Source: Streptomyces griseus subsp. griseus
GTDB taxonomy: Bacteria > Actinomycetota > Actinomycetes > Streptomycetales > Streptomycetaceae
Direction of reading: 5' to 3'
Length of the DNA stretch: 64,000 bases
Assembly: GCF_000720255.1 (NCBI RefSeq)
Contig: NZ_JOJE01000009.1
Span: 1-64,000, forward strand
The position numbers and the translations under genes were made by a program. A model generated the notes under the pieces. That model saw only the letters and a program-made list of their open reading frames with translations, had not been told where the DNA came from and ran no database searches. How positions within the stretch are numbered: the stretch's first letter is position 1; the number at the start of each line of letters is the position of its first letter. This document shows, piece after piece, positions 26,243 through 35,252 of this stretch.

Positions 26243-26327
26243 GTGCGGCACCCTTTCGATCGGTTCGAGACGTTCGGTTCGGGCGTTCTGTATGGGTTTC
26301 CACCGTAATCTCTGGGATTCTCATCGT

Positions 26328-27209
26328 ATGACGCCGATCACAGAGGTGGAGGGGCGGCGGCTCGCGCTCAGCAATCTGGAGAAGGTGCTGTATCCGGCGA
26401 CCGGCTTCACGAAGGGCGAGATGCTGCACTACTACGCCACGACCGCCGACGCCCTCCTGCCCCATCTGCGTGACCGGCCGCTGTCCTTCCTGCGCTATCC
26501 GGACGGTCCGGACGGGCAGATGTTCTTCGCCAAGAACGTGCCGCCGGGTACACCCGAGTGGGTCACCACCGCGGAGGTGCCCCGGTCGGAGGGGCCCGCG
26601 CGGATGGTGCTGGTGCAGGACCTGGCCTCGTTGATGTGGGCGGCGAACCTCGTCACCGAGTTCCACACCCCGCAGTGGCTGATCCAGGCGCCCGCTGAGG
26701 CCGACCGGCTGGTGTTCGACCTCGACCCCGGGGCGCCCGCGACCGTCGTCGAGTGCTGCGAGGTCGCGCTGTGGCTGCGGGAGCGGTTGGCGGTGGACGG
26801 GATCGAGGCATACGCGAAGACGTCGGGGGCGAAGGGGCTGCATCTGCTCGCGGCGCTGCGGCCGGTGTCCTCGGAGCGGACGACGGAGTACGCGAAGGCG
26901 CTGGCCGTGGAGGCGGAGAAGGCGATGCCGAAGCTTGTCGTGCATCGGATGACGCGCAGCTTGCGGCCCGGGAAGGTGTTCGTGGACTGGAGTCAGAACA
27001 CCGCCCGGAAGACGACGGCCACGCCGTACACCTTGCGGGCGCGGGCGGAGCCGAGCGTTTCGGCGCCGGTCACGTGGGGTGAGGTGGAGGAGTGCGGGGA
27101 TGCTGCGCAGCTGGTGTTCGGGGCGGGGGAGGTGGGGGCTCGCGTGCAGGATCACGGGGACCTGTTGGCGCCGTTGTTTGATGCGCGGTGCGCGGGGGTG
27201 CTGCCTTGA
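26328..27209 (+). CDS. LigD-type polymerase (primase-polymerase) domain protein
   Basis: 293 residues from the ATG at 26328. An archaeo-eukaryotic primase fold of the LigD PolDom: LSNLEKVLYPATGFTKGEM, FFAKNVPPGTPEWV, the metal-binding DLDPG (about residue 130), SGAKGLHLL, and FVDWSQNTARKTTATPYTLR. It fills gaps at DNA ends during NHEJ. The protein has no ligase or phosphoesterase domain, so a separate ligase must act with it. An 85-base gap with Ku suggests a shared bidirectional promoter. Confidence 0.94.
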   Translation: MTPITEVEGRRLALSNLEKVLYPATGFTKGEMLHYYATTADALLPHLRDRPLSFLRYPDGPDGQMFFAKNVPPGTPEWVTTAEVPRSEGPARMVLVQDLASLMWAANLVTEFHTPQWLIQAPAEADRLVFDLDPGAPATVVECCEVALWLRERLAVDGIEAYAKTSGAKGLHLLAALRPVSSERTTEYAKALAVEAEKAMPKLVVHRMTRSLRPGKVFVDWSQNTARKTTATPYTLRARAEPSVSAPVTWGEVEECGDAAQLVFGAGEVGARVQDHGDLLAPLFDARCAGVLP

Positions 27210-27220
27210 TACGCCGGGTG

Positions 27221-27292
27221 CGGGCCGTCAGTGGCTTGTCGCGCCCACGCGGCGGAGCCGCATGCCGACACAGCCCCGCGCCCCTGAGTGGG
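27221..27292 (-). repeat. Dispersed repeat, copy A
   Basis: Read on the minus strand it contains AGGGGCGCGGGGCTG, then GCGGCTCCGCCGCGTGGGC, then GCGACAAGCCAC. Copy B at 38531-38600 aligns over about 70 bases with a few mismatches. The GCGGC/GCCGC centre forms a small hairpin. I recall similar intergenic repeats in other Streptomyces genomes. Confidence 0.75.
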
Positions 27293-27296
27293 TGCG

Positions 27297-28100
27297 CTAA
27301 ACCCGCGTCCATGTGTTCCTGTCCCTCGCCACCGCGTGCAGCGCCTCCACGTCCGCCGGTTTCAGTACGCCGCCCAGCCGGGCCAGGTTTCCGATCTCCG
27401 TGTCTCTCAGGACGCGCACCTCGCGCACCGGGCCGGTGACCATGACGTCCGTCGGCCCCACGGGAGCCAGGACCGGGTGGACCTCCGCCGTGAGGGCGTA
27501 GGAGGCGCGGTCCGCGGCGGAGCGGACTCGGCGGAGCAGGGGGTGGGGGTCGCGGCGGCCCAGGGCGACCAGGGGGTCGGTGATCTGGACGCGCTGTCTG
27601 TGGGCGTGCAGGGCGTGGATCGCGAACAGGCCGGCCGGCCCGATGGCCAGGTGGTGAACGACGTCGCCGCCGGGCAGTACGACGGAGTGCAGGACGTGCC
27701 ACCCGGCGCCGTCCAGCCGGTCCAGGGCGTCACCGACCGCCTGCTGTGCCGCCAGCTCACGGCGTCGTGGGTCGGGGCGGAGGCGGCGGGGTGGGCCGGG
27801 GTCCCGGTCGAGGGCGACCAGCAGGGCCTCGCCGGGGCGGTTGGGGGCCAGGTCGTCGTCCGGGTGGAGGGATAGCCGGGCCAGCTCGGCGGGGGTCGGG
27901 ACGGGCGGCGGGCCCACCGTGACCTGGCCGGTCAGGAAGGGGCGGAGGGCTTCGAGCACGTCCTCCGCGCGGTCCTCGCTCAGCAGGTTGACCCGGGCCG
28001 CCTCACGGTCGTACCAGGCGACGTTCCTGCCGTCCGGGAGGCAGACGTACAGCCGTTCCTGGCCGTGGCGCCAGGTCGGTATGACGCGCAGTCCAGTCAT
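27297..28100 (-). CDS. Nuclease-related (NERD-like) domain protein
   Basis: 267 residues from the ATG at 28100 (another ATG at 28106). The N-terminal quarter is a short globular part (VAWYDREAARVNLLSE). The central block GDALDRLDGAGWHVLHSVVLPGGD-VVHHLAIGPAGLFAIHALH follows the NERD layout, in which the Asp and the segment after it form a PD-(D/E)xK-like fold, but the usual Lys-rich catalytic motif is weak here (HALHAHRQ where many have TKHW). The role is unknown; the family may act on DNA or be catalytically dead. Confidence 0.7.
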   Translation of the reverse strand: MTGLRVIPTWRHGQERLYVCLPDGRNVAWYDREAARVNLLSEDRAEDVLEALRPFLTGQVTVGPPPVPTPAELARLSLHPDDDLAPNRPGEALLVALDRDPGPPRRLRPDPRRRELAAQQAVGDALDRLDGAGWHVLHSVVLPGGDVVHHLAIGPAGLFAIHALHAHRQRVQITDPLVALGRRDPHPLLRRVRSAADRASYALTAEVHPVLAPVGPTDVMVTGPVREVRVLRDTEIGNLARLGGVLKPADVEALHAVARDRNTWTRV

Positions 28101-28199
28101 GAGCATCACCCCACGACCATGGGAACAGGCGGGGTGCTCCAGGGGCAAGAACCCGGCTACCTTTGAGAGGAGTTGGGAGCGGGAGTTGGGGAGGCGCGA

Positions 28200-28706
28200 T
28201 TGCGTACCCGCGGGAAGCAGCCCGACGTACCGGCTCCGGACCGTGCGTGGAGCGAGATCCTGCCTGGTCTGTGGATGGGCGGGCACGAGTTCCGGGGCCG
28301 GACGGGGCAACTGGAGTCGGCCGTCGTGCGGGAGGAGTTCGATCTCGTGCAGACGCTGCTGCGGATGCCGGGACACGGGCCCGAGCCGGGCGTGGAGCAC
28401 CAGGTGTGGCCCATCCCCGACGGCCCGCTGGACGGGACGCAGCTCGCGGGGGTGATGCGGCTCGCACAGGCGGCGAGCGACGCGCTGGACGCGGGGCGTA
28501 CGGTCCTCGTGCGCTGCTACCACGGGTACAACCGCTCGGGGCTGGTCGTCGCCCATGCCCTGGCCCGCCGCGGCCACTCCGCCGAGGAGGCGATCCGGCT
28601 GATACGCTCCCGCCGCTCTCCGTGGGCGCTGCACAACGAGCTGTTCGTCGAGTACCTGCGGGCGGGCCTGTCGACCGCCCGGCTCCTCGAGGAGCTCGCG
28701 GAGTAG
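28200..28706 (+). CDS. Protein-tyrosine/dual-specificity phosphatase-like protein
   Basis: 168 residues from a TTG at 28200 with GGGGAGG 5 bases upstream; the TTG at 28173 has its ribosome site too close. The loop VRCYHGYNRSGLVVAHALAR has the C-x5-R signature (Cys about 105) of cysteine phosphatases, though the usual HC is RC. The upstream IPDGPLDG holds a general-acid Asp candidate. The C-terminus predicts SPWALHNELFVEYL. It would hydrolyse phosphotyrosine or another phosphate ester in the cytoplasm. Confidence 0.8.
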   Translation: MRTRGKQPDVPAPDRAWSEILPGLWMGGHEFRGRTGQLESAVVREEFDLVQTLLRMPGHGPEPGVEHQVWPIPDGPLDGTQLAGVMRLAQAASDALDAGRTVLVRCYHGYNRSGLVVAHALARRGHSAEEAIRLIRSRRSPWALHNELFVEYLRAGLSTARLLEELAE

Positions 28707-28754
28707 GCAGGCGCGGGCCCCTCCCCACAGGCGACGCGAACACCAAATAGGACG

Positions 28755-28774
28755 TCCTTACGAATCCTTACGAA
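28755..28774 (+). promoter_or_regulatory. Perfect tandem 10-base repeat upstream of the lipoprotein-kinase operon
   Basis: TCCTTACGAA occurs twice without a gap, so the half-sites fall on the same face of the helix, 44 bases before the start at 28818. Such spacing is usual for OmpR-type response-regulator boxes. Confidence 0.6.
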
Positions 28775-28817
28775 TAATGTGTTCGGGCCGAGAGTCAACC
28801 CCGACCACAGGAGACCC

Positions 28818-29564
28818 GTGCCCCTCAGACGCCCCTCACGCGCCCTGCGCACCCTAGGTGCCGTCACCCTGCTGGCAGCCGCCACCGCGGCCTGCGGTGA
28901 CACCGGTGGGCTGCGTGGCGCCGGGGCGACCCCGACCGCGATCAGCCCGGCCCGGCTCTGGCCGGACCTGCCGCCGGCGTCCTCCCCCGCCTTCGACTTC
29001 GACGAGGCGGAGACCGAGGTGGTGAAGGGGGTCAACGTGCCGGACGACGACATCCGCCGGGTGGACCCGGCCGCGATCGTGCGCGAGGAGATCGCCGGGA
29101 GCCCGGACGACTACGCGGGCGCGAAGGCGCCGTACCGGCAGACGACCGCGCGGATGGCCGACTGCGGGTCCGCGGGGGACCGCGCCAGGTGTCCCGTGCT
29201 GAAGCCGTACTACCGGGACCTGACCGGCGACGGGCGCGACGACCTGACCCTGGGCTTCCGGCTGCTGCCGGGCACACTGACGGCGGTCCGCGTCTACACC
29301 GTGGAGAAGCACCGGCTGGTGCGGGTCATGCACTACGAGGACGCCGTGAGCGCGGTCGAGCTGGCCGGGCGGTCCGTGATCGTCCGTTCGCCGTCGGACG
29401 TCGCGGGGTACGAGTACCGCCTCCAGTGGACCTGGGACGCGGAGCAGAACGCGCTGCTGCTCACCCACGACGAGATGCTCCGCAGCGACGGCCGGAAACA
29501 CGCCCCGCACACCCCGCACTCCCCCCGGCCGTCGCAGTCGCCCTCCTCGGCGGCCTCCCGATGA
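28818..29564 (+). CDS. Putative lipoprotein
   Basis: 248 residues from the GTG at 28818, which has AGGAGA 4 bases before it; the upstream ATG at 28779 lacks a site. The N-terminus is RRPSRALRTLG, then a hydrophobic run LLAAATAAC, where the Cys fits a lipobox. A possible calcium or acidic loop DLTGDGRDDLTLGF follows in the middle. No enzyme motif is recognised. The histidine kinase gene starts inside its stop (ATGA), so the lipoprotein probably works with the kinase, perhaps as an external signal modulator in the way CseA affects CseC; this parallel is inference. Confidence 0.75.
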   Translation: MPLRRPSRALRTLGAVTLLAAATAACGDTGGLRGAGATPTAISPARLWPDLPPASSPAFDFDEAETEVVKGVNVPDDDIRRVDPAAIVREEIAGSPDDYAGAKAPYRQTTARMADCGSAGDRARCPVLKPYYRDLTGDGRDDLTLGFRLLPGTLTAVRVYTVEKHRLVRVMHYEDAVSAVELAGRSVIVRSPSDVAGYEYRLQWTWDAEQNALLLTHDEMLRSDGRKHAPHTPHSPRPSQSPSSAASR

Positions 29565-30829
29565 GACTCGCGCTCCCCCAGTGGACCGCCACGCTCGCCG
29601 TGAAGGCCGCGGTCTTCATCACCGTTATGTGCTGCGCGCTGGCCGCCCTGCTCGGCGTCCTCGTGCATGTGCAGGTGACGAACCAGACCGTCGGCCAGGC
29701 CCGGGACCTCGCGCTGTCCCGGCTGACGGACGCGACGGCGGCGTTCGAGGCCGGGGACTCGCTGCGGCCGGGCGCGGCCGTCGACCCGGAGGGGCTGCCG
29801 GAGCCGCTGCGGGAGCTGGCGGCGGCCGGGGAGCGCGGGACGATGGTCGCCCAGCACCGCGGACGGCCCACGATGTGGGCGGCGGGCCCCGCCGACGGCG
29901 GACGCGCGCTGGCCGTCGCGGTCGACTACGGGCAGCAGGCCCGCACGATCCAGGGGCTGGACTCGGCCATCCAGTGGTCGTCCGGGCTGGCGATCGGGGC
30001 GACGCTGCTGGTGGGGGCGTTCGCGGTGACCCGGGTGACCGGGCGGCTGCACCAGACCGCGCGGGTGGCGCGGCGGATCAGCGCCGGTGACCTGGACGCG
30101 CGCGTGAACGACCCCCGTACGAAGCAGCCGGCGCAGCCGCAGGACGAGGTGGCCGCGGTCGCCGCGGCGCTGGACTCCATGGCGTCCTCGCTCCAGGGCA
30201 AGCTGCTGAGCGAGCAGCGGTTCACCGCCGACGTGGCGCACGAGCTGCGCACCCCGCTGACCGGTCTGCACGCGGCGGCGGAGCTGCTGCCCGCAGGCCG
30301 CCCGACGGAGCTGGTGCGCGACCGGGTGTCCGCGCTGCGCACCCTCACCGAGGACCTGCTGGAGATCTCCCGCCTGGACACCGGGCGGGAGCGGCTGGAG
30401 GCCGACACGGAGGAGCTCGGGGCGCTGGCCGAGCGGGTCGTGCGGGCCTCGGGGACCGACGTCGAGGTGCGGGTCGTGCGGGACGCGCGCGTGGAGACCG
30501 ACCGGCGGCGGCTGGAGCGGGTGCTCGGCAACCTGGTCGCGAACGCGGACCGGCACGGGCGTCCGGCGGTGCTGTTGACGGTGGACGGCCCGGTGGTGAC
30601 CGTGCGGGACCACGGGGACGGTTATCCGGAGTACCTCCTGACGCACGGGCCGCAGCGCTTTCGCACCGAGGGCGGGGCGAAGGGGCACGGGCTGGGGCTG
30701 ACGATCGCCCTGGGGCAGGCGGAGGTGCTGGGCGCCCGGCTGGAGTTCGCCAACGCGCCGGACGGCGGGGCGGTGGCGACCCTGACCCTGCCTCAGCGGG
30801 GGCCGGGCGTCCCCGATGGCGCAGTGTGA
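29561..30829 (+). CDS. Sensor histidine kinase (HAMP), orphan
   Basis: 422 residues. TM1 AAVFITVMCCALAALLGVLV, an extracytoplasmic segment of about 120 residues, TM2 GLAIGATLLVGAFAVTR, a HAMP region (RRISAGDLDARV), an H-box DVAHELRTPLTGL (His about 226), N-box NLVANADRHG, and G-boxes VRDHGDGYP and GHGLGLTIALG. The N-box reads NLVANA, so the canonical Asn is present. No response-regulator gene is adjacent. It follows the lipoprotein with a 4-base overlap. The tandem repeat at 28755-28774 may be the site of its unknown regulator. Confidence 0.9.
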   Translation: MRLALPQWTATLAVKAAVFITVMCCALAALLGVLVHVQVTNQTVGQARDLALSRLTDATAAFEAGDSLRPGAAVDPEGLPEPLRELAAAGERGTMVAQHRGRPTMWAAGPADGGRALAVAVDYGQQARTIQGLDSAIQWSSGLAIGATLLVGAFAVTRVTGRLHQTARVARRISAGDLDARVNDPRTKQPAQPQDEVAAVAAALDSMASSLQGKLLSEQRFTADVAHELRTPLTGLHAAAELLPAGRPTELVRDRVSALRTLTEDLLEISRLDTGRERLEADTEELGALAERVVRASGTDVEVRVVRDARVETDRRRLERVLGNLVANADRHGRPAVLLTVDGPVVTVRDHGDGYPEYLLTHGPQRFRTEGGAKGHGLGLTIALGQAEVLGARLEFANAPDGGAVATLTLPQRGPGVPDGAV

Positions 30830-30898
30830 CGGGCGCTCTCCGTACACCCCTCCTAATGTGGCGATTGGTCAGCCTTACCCCCTTCCGGGAGGTATCCC

Positions 30899-31237
30899 AT
30901 GTCCGCTCGTTCCCATGTCGCCCGCCTGCTCATAGCCACCGCCCTCGCCACCACCGCCGCCATCACCCCCGCCGCCGCCCAGGGCGGCGACACGCGCGCC
31001 CCGCGTCTGTACAAGGGGATCGTCACGGCGAACCGGCTGGTGCTGCGCAGCGAGCCGACCAGCGGCAGCCGGGCAGTCGGGGTCGCCCGGCGGGGCGACT
31101 ACGTGACCATCTACTGCAGGACCACGGGCCAGAACGTGCGGGGCGACCGCACCTGGTACCGCCTCACGGACGGCGTCTGGGCCTGGGGGTCGGCCCGGTA
31201 CATCGCCACCATCGGAGCGTCCCCACGATGGTGCTGA
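30899..31237 (+). CDS. Small secreted SH3-like protein
   Basis: 112 residues with GGGAGG before the ATG. The signal peptide (MSARSHVARLLIATALATT...AAA-Q) is followed by a bacterial SH3-like domain: LVLRSEPTSGSRAVGVARRGDYVTIYC and the WYRLTDGVWAWGSARYI ending typical of SH3b wall-binding modules. It has two Cys. It probably binds the cell wall or a surface ligand. Confidence 0.8.
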   Translation: MSARSHVARLLIATALATTAAITPAAAQGGDTRAPRLYKGIVTANRLVLRSEPTSGSRAVGVARRGDYVTIYCRTTGQNVRGDRTWYRLTDGVWAWGSARYIATIGASPRWC

Positions 31238-31304
31238 CCCTCCGAAGGGCAACACTCAAGCCGCACGAACCTCACAAGAGGCTCTATTTGGGTAAGTTCC
31301 GGAC

Positions 31305-32675
31305 ATGACCAAGGTCGGCACCCCCCTGGCCGCGCCGGACGCGCCCGCGCCCACCGCGCGCCTCCCCCGGCGCCGGGGCGTCGAGCTCGCCCTCATTCTC
31401 GTGGCCCTCCTGCTGTCCGTGTACGGCTACTGCGCCGTCGGCATCGCCCGCAGCGGCACCCTCCCGCCCGGCGCCGCCGGTTACGGTGCCGGGCTCGGCG
31501 TGCTCGCCCTGCTGGCACACCTCGCGGTGCGCCTGCGCGCCCCGTACGCCGACCCGCTGCTGCTGCCCATCGGGGTGCTGCTCAACGGCCTCGGCCTGGT
31601 GCTGATCTACCGGCTCGACCTGGAGACCCCGGAGGACCGGGCCGCCCCCACCCAGCTGGTGTGGTCCACCCTCGGAGTGGGCCTGTTCATCGTGGTCGTC
31701 GCCGCCCTGCGCGACCACCGGATCCTCCAGCGCTACGCGTACGTCTGTGTGGTCGGCGCCCTCGCCCTGCTCACCATGCCGATCTTCTTCCCGGCGGTGA
31801 ACGGCGCCCGGATCTGGATCCGGATCGCCGGGTTCTCCATCCAGCCGGGCGAGTTCGCAAAGGTCCTGCTGGCCGTCTTCTTCGCCGCCTACCTCGCCGC
31901 CAACCGCAACGCGCTGGCGTACACGGGCCGTACGGTCTGGAGGTTCACCCGGCTCCAACTGCCCACCGGGCGCGTACTCGGCCCGATCCTCGCCATCTGG
32001 CTGCTGAGCGTCGGCGTGCTGGTCCTGGAGCGCGACCTCGGCACCTCCCTGCTGTTCTTCGGCCTGTTCGTGATCCTGCTCTACGTCGCCACCGGCCGCA
32101 CCGGCTGGATCGCGGTCGGCCTGCTGCTCGCGGTGCTCGGCGCGGTCGCCGTGGGCAGGCTGGAACCGCACGTGCACAGCAGGGTGGAGGACTGGCTGCA
32201 TCCGTTCGCGACGATCGAGGCGGGCCAGGGCCCCAACCAGCTCGCGCAGTCCCTGTTCGCCTTCGCGGCCGGCGGGATCCTCGGCACCGGCCTCGGCCTC
32301 GGCCACTCCGTGCTCATCGGCTTCGCCACCAAGTCGGACTTCATCCTGGCCACCGCGGGCGAGGAGCTCGGTCTGGCCGGCCTCAGCGCGATCTTCCTCC
32401 TCTACGGCCTCCTCGTGGAACGCGGCTACCGGGCGGGCCTCGACCTGCGCGACCCCTTCGGCCGGCTGCTCGCGGTGGGCCTCGCGTCGATCTGGGCACT
32501 CCAGGTGTTCGTGATCGCCGGCGGGGTGACCGGGCTGATCCCGCTGACCGGCATGGCGATGCCGTTCCTGGCCCAGGGCGGCTCGTCGGTCGTCACCAAC
32601 TGGGCGATCGTGGCCCTGCTGATCCGGGTGAGCCATTCGGCCCGCCGGCAGTACGACGGACAGGCTGTCCTGTGA
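31305..32675 (+). CDS. FtsW/RodA/SpoVE-family (SEDS) protein
   Basis: 456 residues, about ten membrane segments. Family motifs are PIFFPAVNGARIWIRIAGFSIQPGEFAK, RDLGTSLLFFGLF and the late FLAQGGSSVVTNW. SEDS proteins are glycan-chain polymerases that act with a class B penicillin-binding protein; the partner follows directly, with the GTGA overlap at 32672. Which machinery (division or growth) it serves cannot be read from the sequence. Confidence 0.93.
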   Translation: MTKVGTPLAAPDAPAPTARLPRRRGVELALILVALLLSVYGYCAVGIARSGTLPPGAAGYGAGLGVLALLAHLAVRLRAPYADPLLLPIGVLLNGLGLVLIYRLDLETPEDRAAPTQLVWSTLGVGLFIVVVAALRDHRILQRYAYVCVVGALALLTMPIFFPAVNGARIWIRIAGFSIQPGEFAKVLLAVFFAAYLAANRNALAYTGRTVWRFTRLQLPTGRVLGPILAIWLLSVGVLVLERDLGTSLLFFGLFVILLYVATGRTGWIAVGLLLAVLGAVAVGRLEPHVHSRVEDWLHPFATIEAGQGPNQLAQSLFAFAAGGILGTGLGLGHSVLIGFATKSDFILATAGEELGLAGLSAIFLLYGLLVERGYRAGLDLRDPFGRLLAVGLASIWALQVFVIAGGVTGLIPLTGMAMPFLAQGGSSVVTNWAIVALLIRVSHSARRQYDGQAVL

Positions 32676-34129
32676 CCCGGCACATCCGGCACGCGGCCGC
32701 CTTCTGCGCCCTGCTGCTCCTGGCGCTCCTGGCCAACGCCGCCCGCGTCCAGGTCGTCCAGGCCGGTTCCTACAACGACAACCCGGCCAACCGCCGCCCC
32801 GACATCGCCCGTTACCGGCAGCCGCGCGGGAACATCCTGATCGGCGACCGGCCGGTCACCGGCTCCCGGGACACCGGCGGCCGACTCCGCCACGAACGGA
32901 CGTACCCCGAGGGGCCGTTGTACGCGCCGGTCACCGGCTACTCCTCACAGAGGTACGGCACGACCCTCCTGGAGCACACCGAGGACGGCGTACTGTCCGG
33001 CACCGACCCGCTGCTCACCCCGCTCCCCCTCTTCACCGACGTGACCCGCGCCCGCAACCCCGGCGGAGACGTCGTCACGACCCTCAACCAGGCCGCGCAG
33101 CAGGCGGCGTACCAGGGGCTGGGCGGCCGGAAGGGCGCGGTGGCGGCGATCGAGCCGGCGACCGGGCGGATCCTGGCACTGGTCTCCGCCCCCTCCTACG
33201 ACCCGTCGGAACTGTCCGGCAACGGCCCGGCGACGGCCCGTGCCTGGGCGCGGCTGACCGGCGACCCGGACAAGCCGATGCTCAACCGGGCCGTACGGCA
33301 GACGTATCCGCCCGGTTCGACGTTCAAGGTGGTCACGGCGGCGGCCGCGCTGGACGCGGGGGTGGTCCGGGACGTCGACGCGCCCACCGGCTCCCCCGCC
33401 CCGTACACCCTGCCCGGGACGAGGACCCGCCTGGCCAACGAGGCCGAGGGCTGCGAGGACGCGCCGCTGCGGGTCGCCTTCCAGTGGTCGTGCAACACGG
33501 TGTTCGCGAAGCTCGGCGTGGACGTCGGCGTGGACGACATGGTGTCCACGGCGCAGGCCTTCGGCTTCAACGACCCGGACCTGCGGATCCCGTTCTCGGT
33601 GGCGCGCAGCACCTTCGACACGTCCGTGGACCGGGCGCAGCTGGCGCTGTCGTCGATCGGCCAGTACAACACGCGGGCCACACCGCTGCAGATGGCGATG
33701 GTCGCGGCGGCGGTGGCCAACGGGGGTCAGCTGCGGACTCCGTACCTGGTGGAGCGCAGGCTGCGGGCGAACGGGGCGACGGTGTCGACGGCCGGTTCGC
33801 GTCCGGCGCGCCAGGTGATGCGGCCGGCGACCGCGGCCCGGTTGCGGCAGCTGATGAGGGATGTGGTGCGGGAGGGCACCGGCACGAACGCCGCGATCCG
33901 CGGCGCGACCGTCGGCGGCAAGACCGGCACCGCCCAGCACGGCCTGGGCAACGCGGGGACGCCGTACGCCTGGTTCGTGTCGTGGGCGCAGAGCCACACC
34001 GCCCTCCAGGCGGAGGTCGCGGTCGCGGTGGTCGTCGAGGACGCCTCGGGCAACCGGGGGGAGATCACCGGGGGCGGGATGGCGGCGCCGATCGCCCGGG
34101 CGGTCATGGAGGCGGTGCTCAACTCGTGA
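32672..34129 (+). CDS. Class B penicillin-binding protein (PbpA-type)
   Basis: 485 residues starting with the GTG at 32672. A short cytoplasmic tail and membrane anchor (AAFCALLLLALLANA) precede the dimerisation domain and the transpeptidase domain with the three active-site motifs: STFK (nucleophile Ser about 216), SCN (about 273) and KTGT (about 417). It crosslinks peptidoglycan. Coupled to the SEDS gene, it forms the pair needed for septal or lateral wall synthesis. It resembles PbpA of actinobacteria. Confidence 0.94.
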   Translation: MTRHIRHAAAFCALLLLALLANAARVQVVQAGSYNDNPANRRPDIARYRQPRGNILIGDRPVTGSRDTGGRLRHERTYPEGPLYAPVTGYSSQRYGTTLLEHTEDGVLSGTDPLLTPLPLFTDVTRARNPGGDVVTTLNQAAQQAAYQGLGGRKGAVAAIEPATGRILALVSAPSYDPSELSGNGPATARAWARLTGDPDKPMLNRAVRQTYPPGSTFKVVTAAAALDAGVVRDVDAPTGSPAPYTLPGTRTRLANEAEGCEDAPLRVAFQWSCNTVFAKLGVDVGVDDMVSTAQAFGFNDPDLRIPFSVARSTFDTSVDRAQLALSSIGQYNTRATPLQMAMVAAAVANGGQLRTPYLVERRLRANGATVSTAGSRPARQVMRPATAARLRQLMRDVVREGTGTNAAIRGATVGGKTGTAQHGLGNAGTPYAWFVSWAQSHTALQAEVAVAVVVEDASGNRGEITGGGMAAPIARAVMEAVLNS

Positions 34130-34174
34130 GACGGGGGCTGTCGGAGGCGTGGAGGGCCGACCTAACGTTCGGTC

Positions 34175-34684
34175 ATGACTGACTCAGCAGCCGCGTTCGA
34201 ACTCGCCCAGGTCAACATCTCCCGCCTCAAGGCCCCGTTGGATTCGCCTCAGTTGAAGGACTTCGTCGACAACCTCGACCCTGTGAACGCCGACGCCGAC
34301 ACCGCCGACGGCTTCGTCTGGCGACTGCAGAGCGAGGACGGCGACGCGACGGACATCGAGGTCTTCGGCGACGCATGGCTGATCATCAACATGTCGGTGT
34401 GGCGGGACGCCGACGCCCTGACCGCCTACATGTACCAGGGCCGGCACCGCGAGATGCTGGCCCGCCGCCGCGAGTGGTTCGAGCGTGTGCAGGAGGCGAT
34501 GACGACCCTGTGGTGGGTCCCGGCGGGTCACCGCCCCACCGTCGCCGAGGCGGAGGCGCGCCTGCTGCACCTGCGCACCCACGGCCCGACGCCGTACGCC
34601 TTCACCCTTCGGGTGTCCTTCCCGCCCGGCGCCGGGGAGCCGGTCGCCCTGGACGTCCCGGACGGCCTGGGCTGCCCCGCCTAG
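34175..34684 (+). CDS. DUF3291 family protein
   Basis: 169 residues. The pattern FELAQVNISRLKAPLDSPQLKDFVDNL, DGFVWRLQSEDG, NMSVWRDADALTAYMYQGRHREML, and a late WWVPAGHRPTVAEAEARL matches DUF3291, an alpha/beta ferredoxin-like fold related to antibiotic-biosynthesis monooxygenases. No cofactor site is evident. The stop codon shares the CTAG tetranucleotide with the stop of the pseudogene on the opposite strand. Confidence 0.88.
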   Translation: MTDSAAAFELAQVNISRLKAPLDSPQLKDFVDNLDPVNADADTADGFVWRLQSEDGDATDIEVFGDAWLIINMSVWRDADALTAYMYQGRHREMLARRREWFERVQEAMTTLWWVPAGHRPTVAEAEARLLHLRTHGPTPYAFTLRVSFPPGAGEPVALDVPDGLGCPA

Positions 34685-35252
34685 GCGGTCCTCCCGGGGA
34701 GCGGTTCCCGTCGGCTCAGCCACTCCTCCGGCATCCGGTCGACCCCTGTACGCGCCGCGACGACACCGCCCGTGATGGCACACGTGGTCGACGTCACCCA
34801 AGCCCTCGGCGGTGGTCCACAGCGCGGAGACCAGGTCGTCCGGGTGCCGGGCCGCCGACCACGCGGCGAAGGGGACGGTGTCGTCGGCCCGGATCCGCTG
34901 TCCGTTGCCCGGCAGGTCCGAGCCTTCCAGGGTTCGATGGTGAAGGGCAGCCCCGCCGCCCGGACGAGCCCTGCCCGCAGGGCGCTGTCGGGCGTCAGGG
35001 GCGCCAACTCCTCGCGGGTCGGCGCGGAACCACGCGCCGAGGGGCGCCGCCCGTATCGCCGCGCCGCTGCCGGAACCCCAGCCCTGGCCCGAGTTGGCGC
35101 GCACTCTGTTCGGCGGCGAAATACTGACGCGGTTCACGGAACAGCGGGAACCAGCGCTCCCCGAACGCGCCACCGAGGGCGAGGCCCGCGGACAGTGGCG
35201 CGGTCGGCGGGAGTCGTTCGGCCCGTGTCCCGGATGCGGGGGTGCCCCACAC
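34681..35252 (-). pseudogene. ADP-ribosylglycohydrolase, decayed
   Basis: Pieces of one family lie in different minus-strand frames: SAGLALGGAFGERWFPLFRE near 35150-35210, then GQGWGSGSGAAIRAAPLGAWF near 35040-35100, ADDTVPFAAWSAARHPDDLV near 34810-34890 with WTTAEGLGDVD, and TTCAITGGVVAARTGVDRM...EEWLSRREPLP in a third frame down to 34681. The order is right for ADP-ribosylglycohydrolases, which remove ADP-ribose from proteins, but frameshifts and a large internal loss destroy it. Confidence 0.85.

Noticed and set aside
23343..27155. A single 1270-residue minus-strand frame
   Set aside because: It only runs on from the DJ-1 gene into the antisense of the LigD-type polymerase gene. The real gene starts at 24125 with a Tat signal; the rest is noncoding in that frame.
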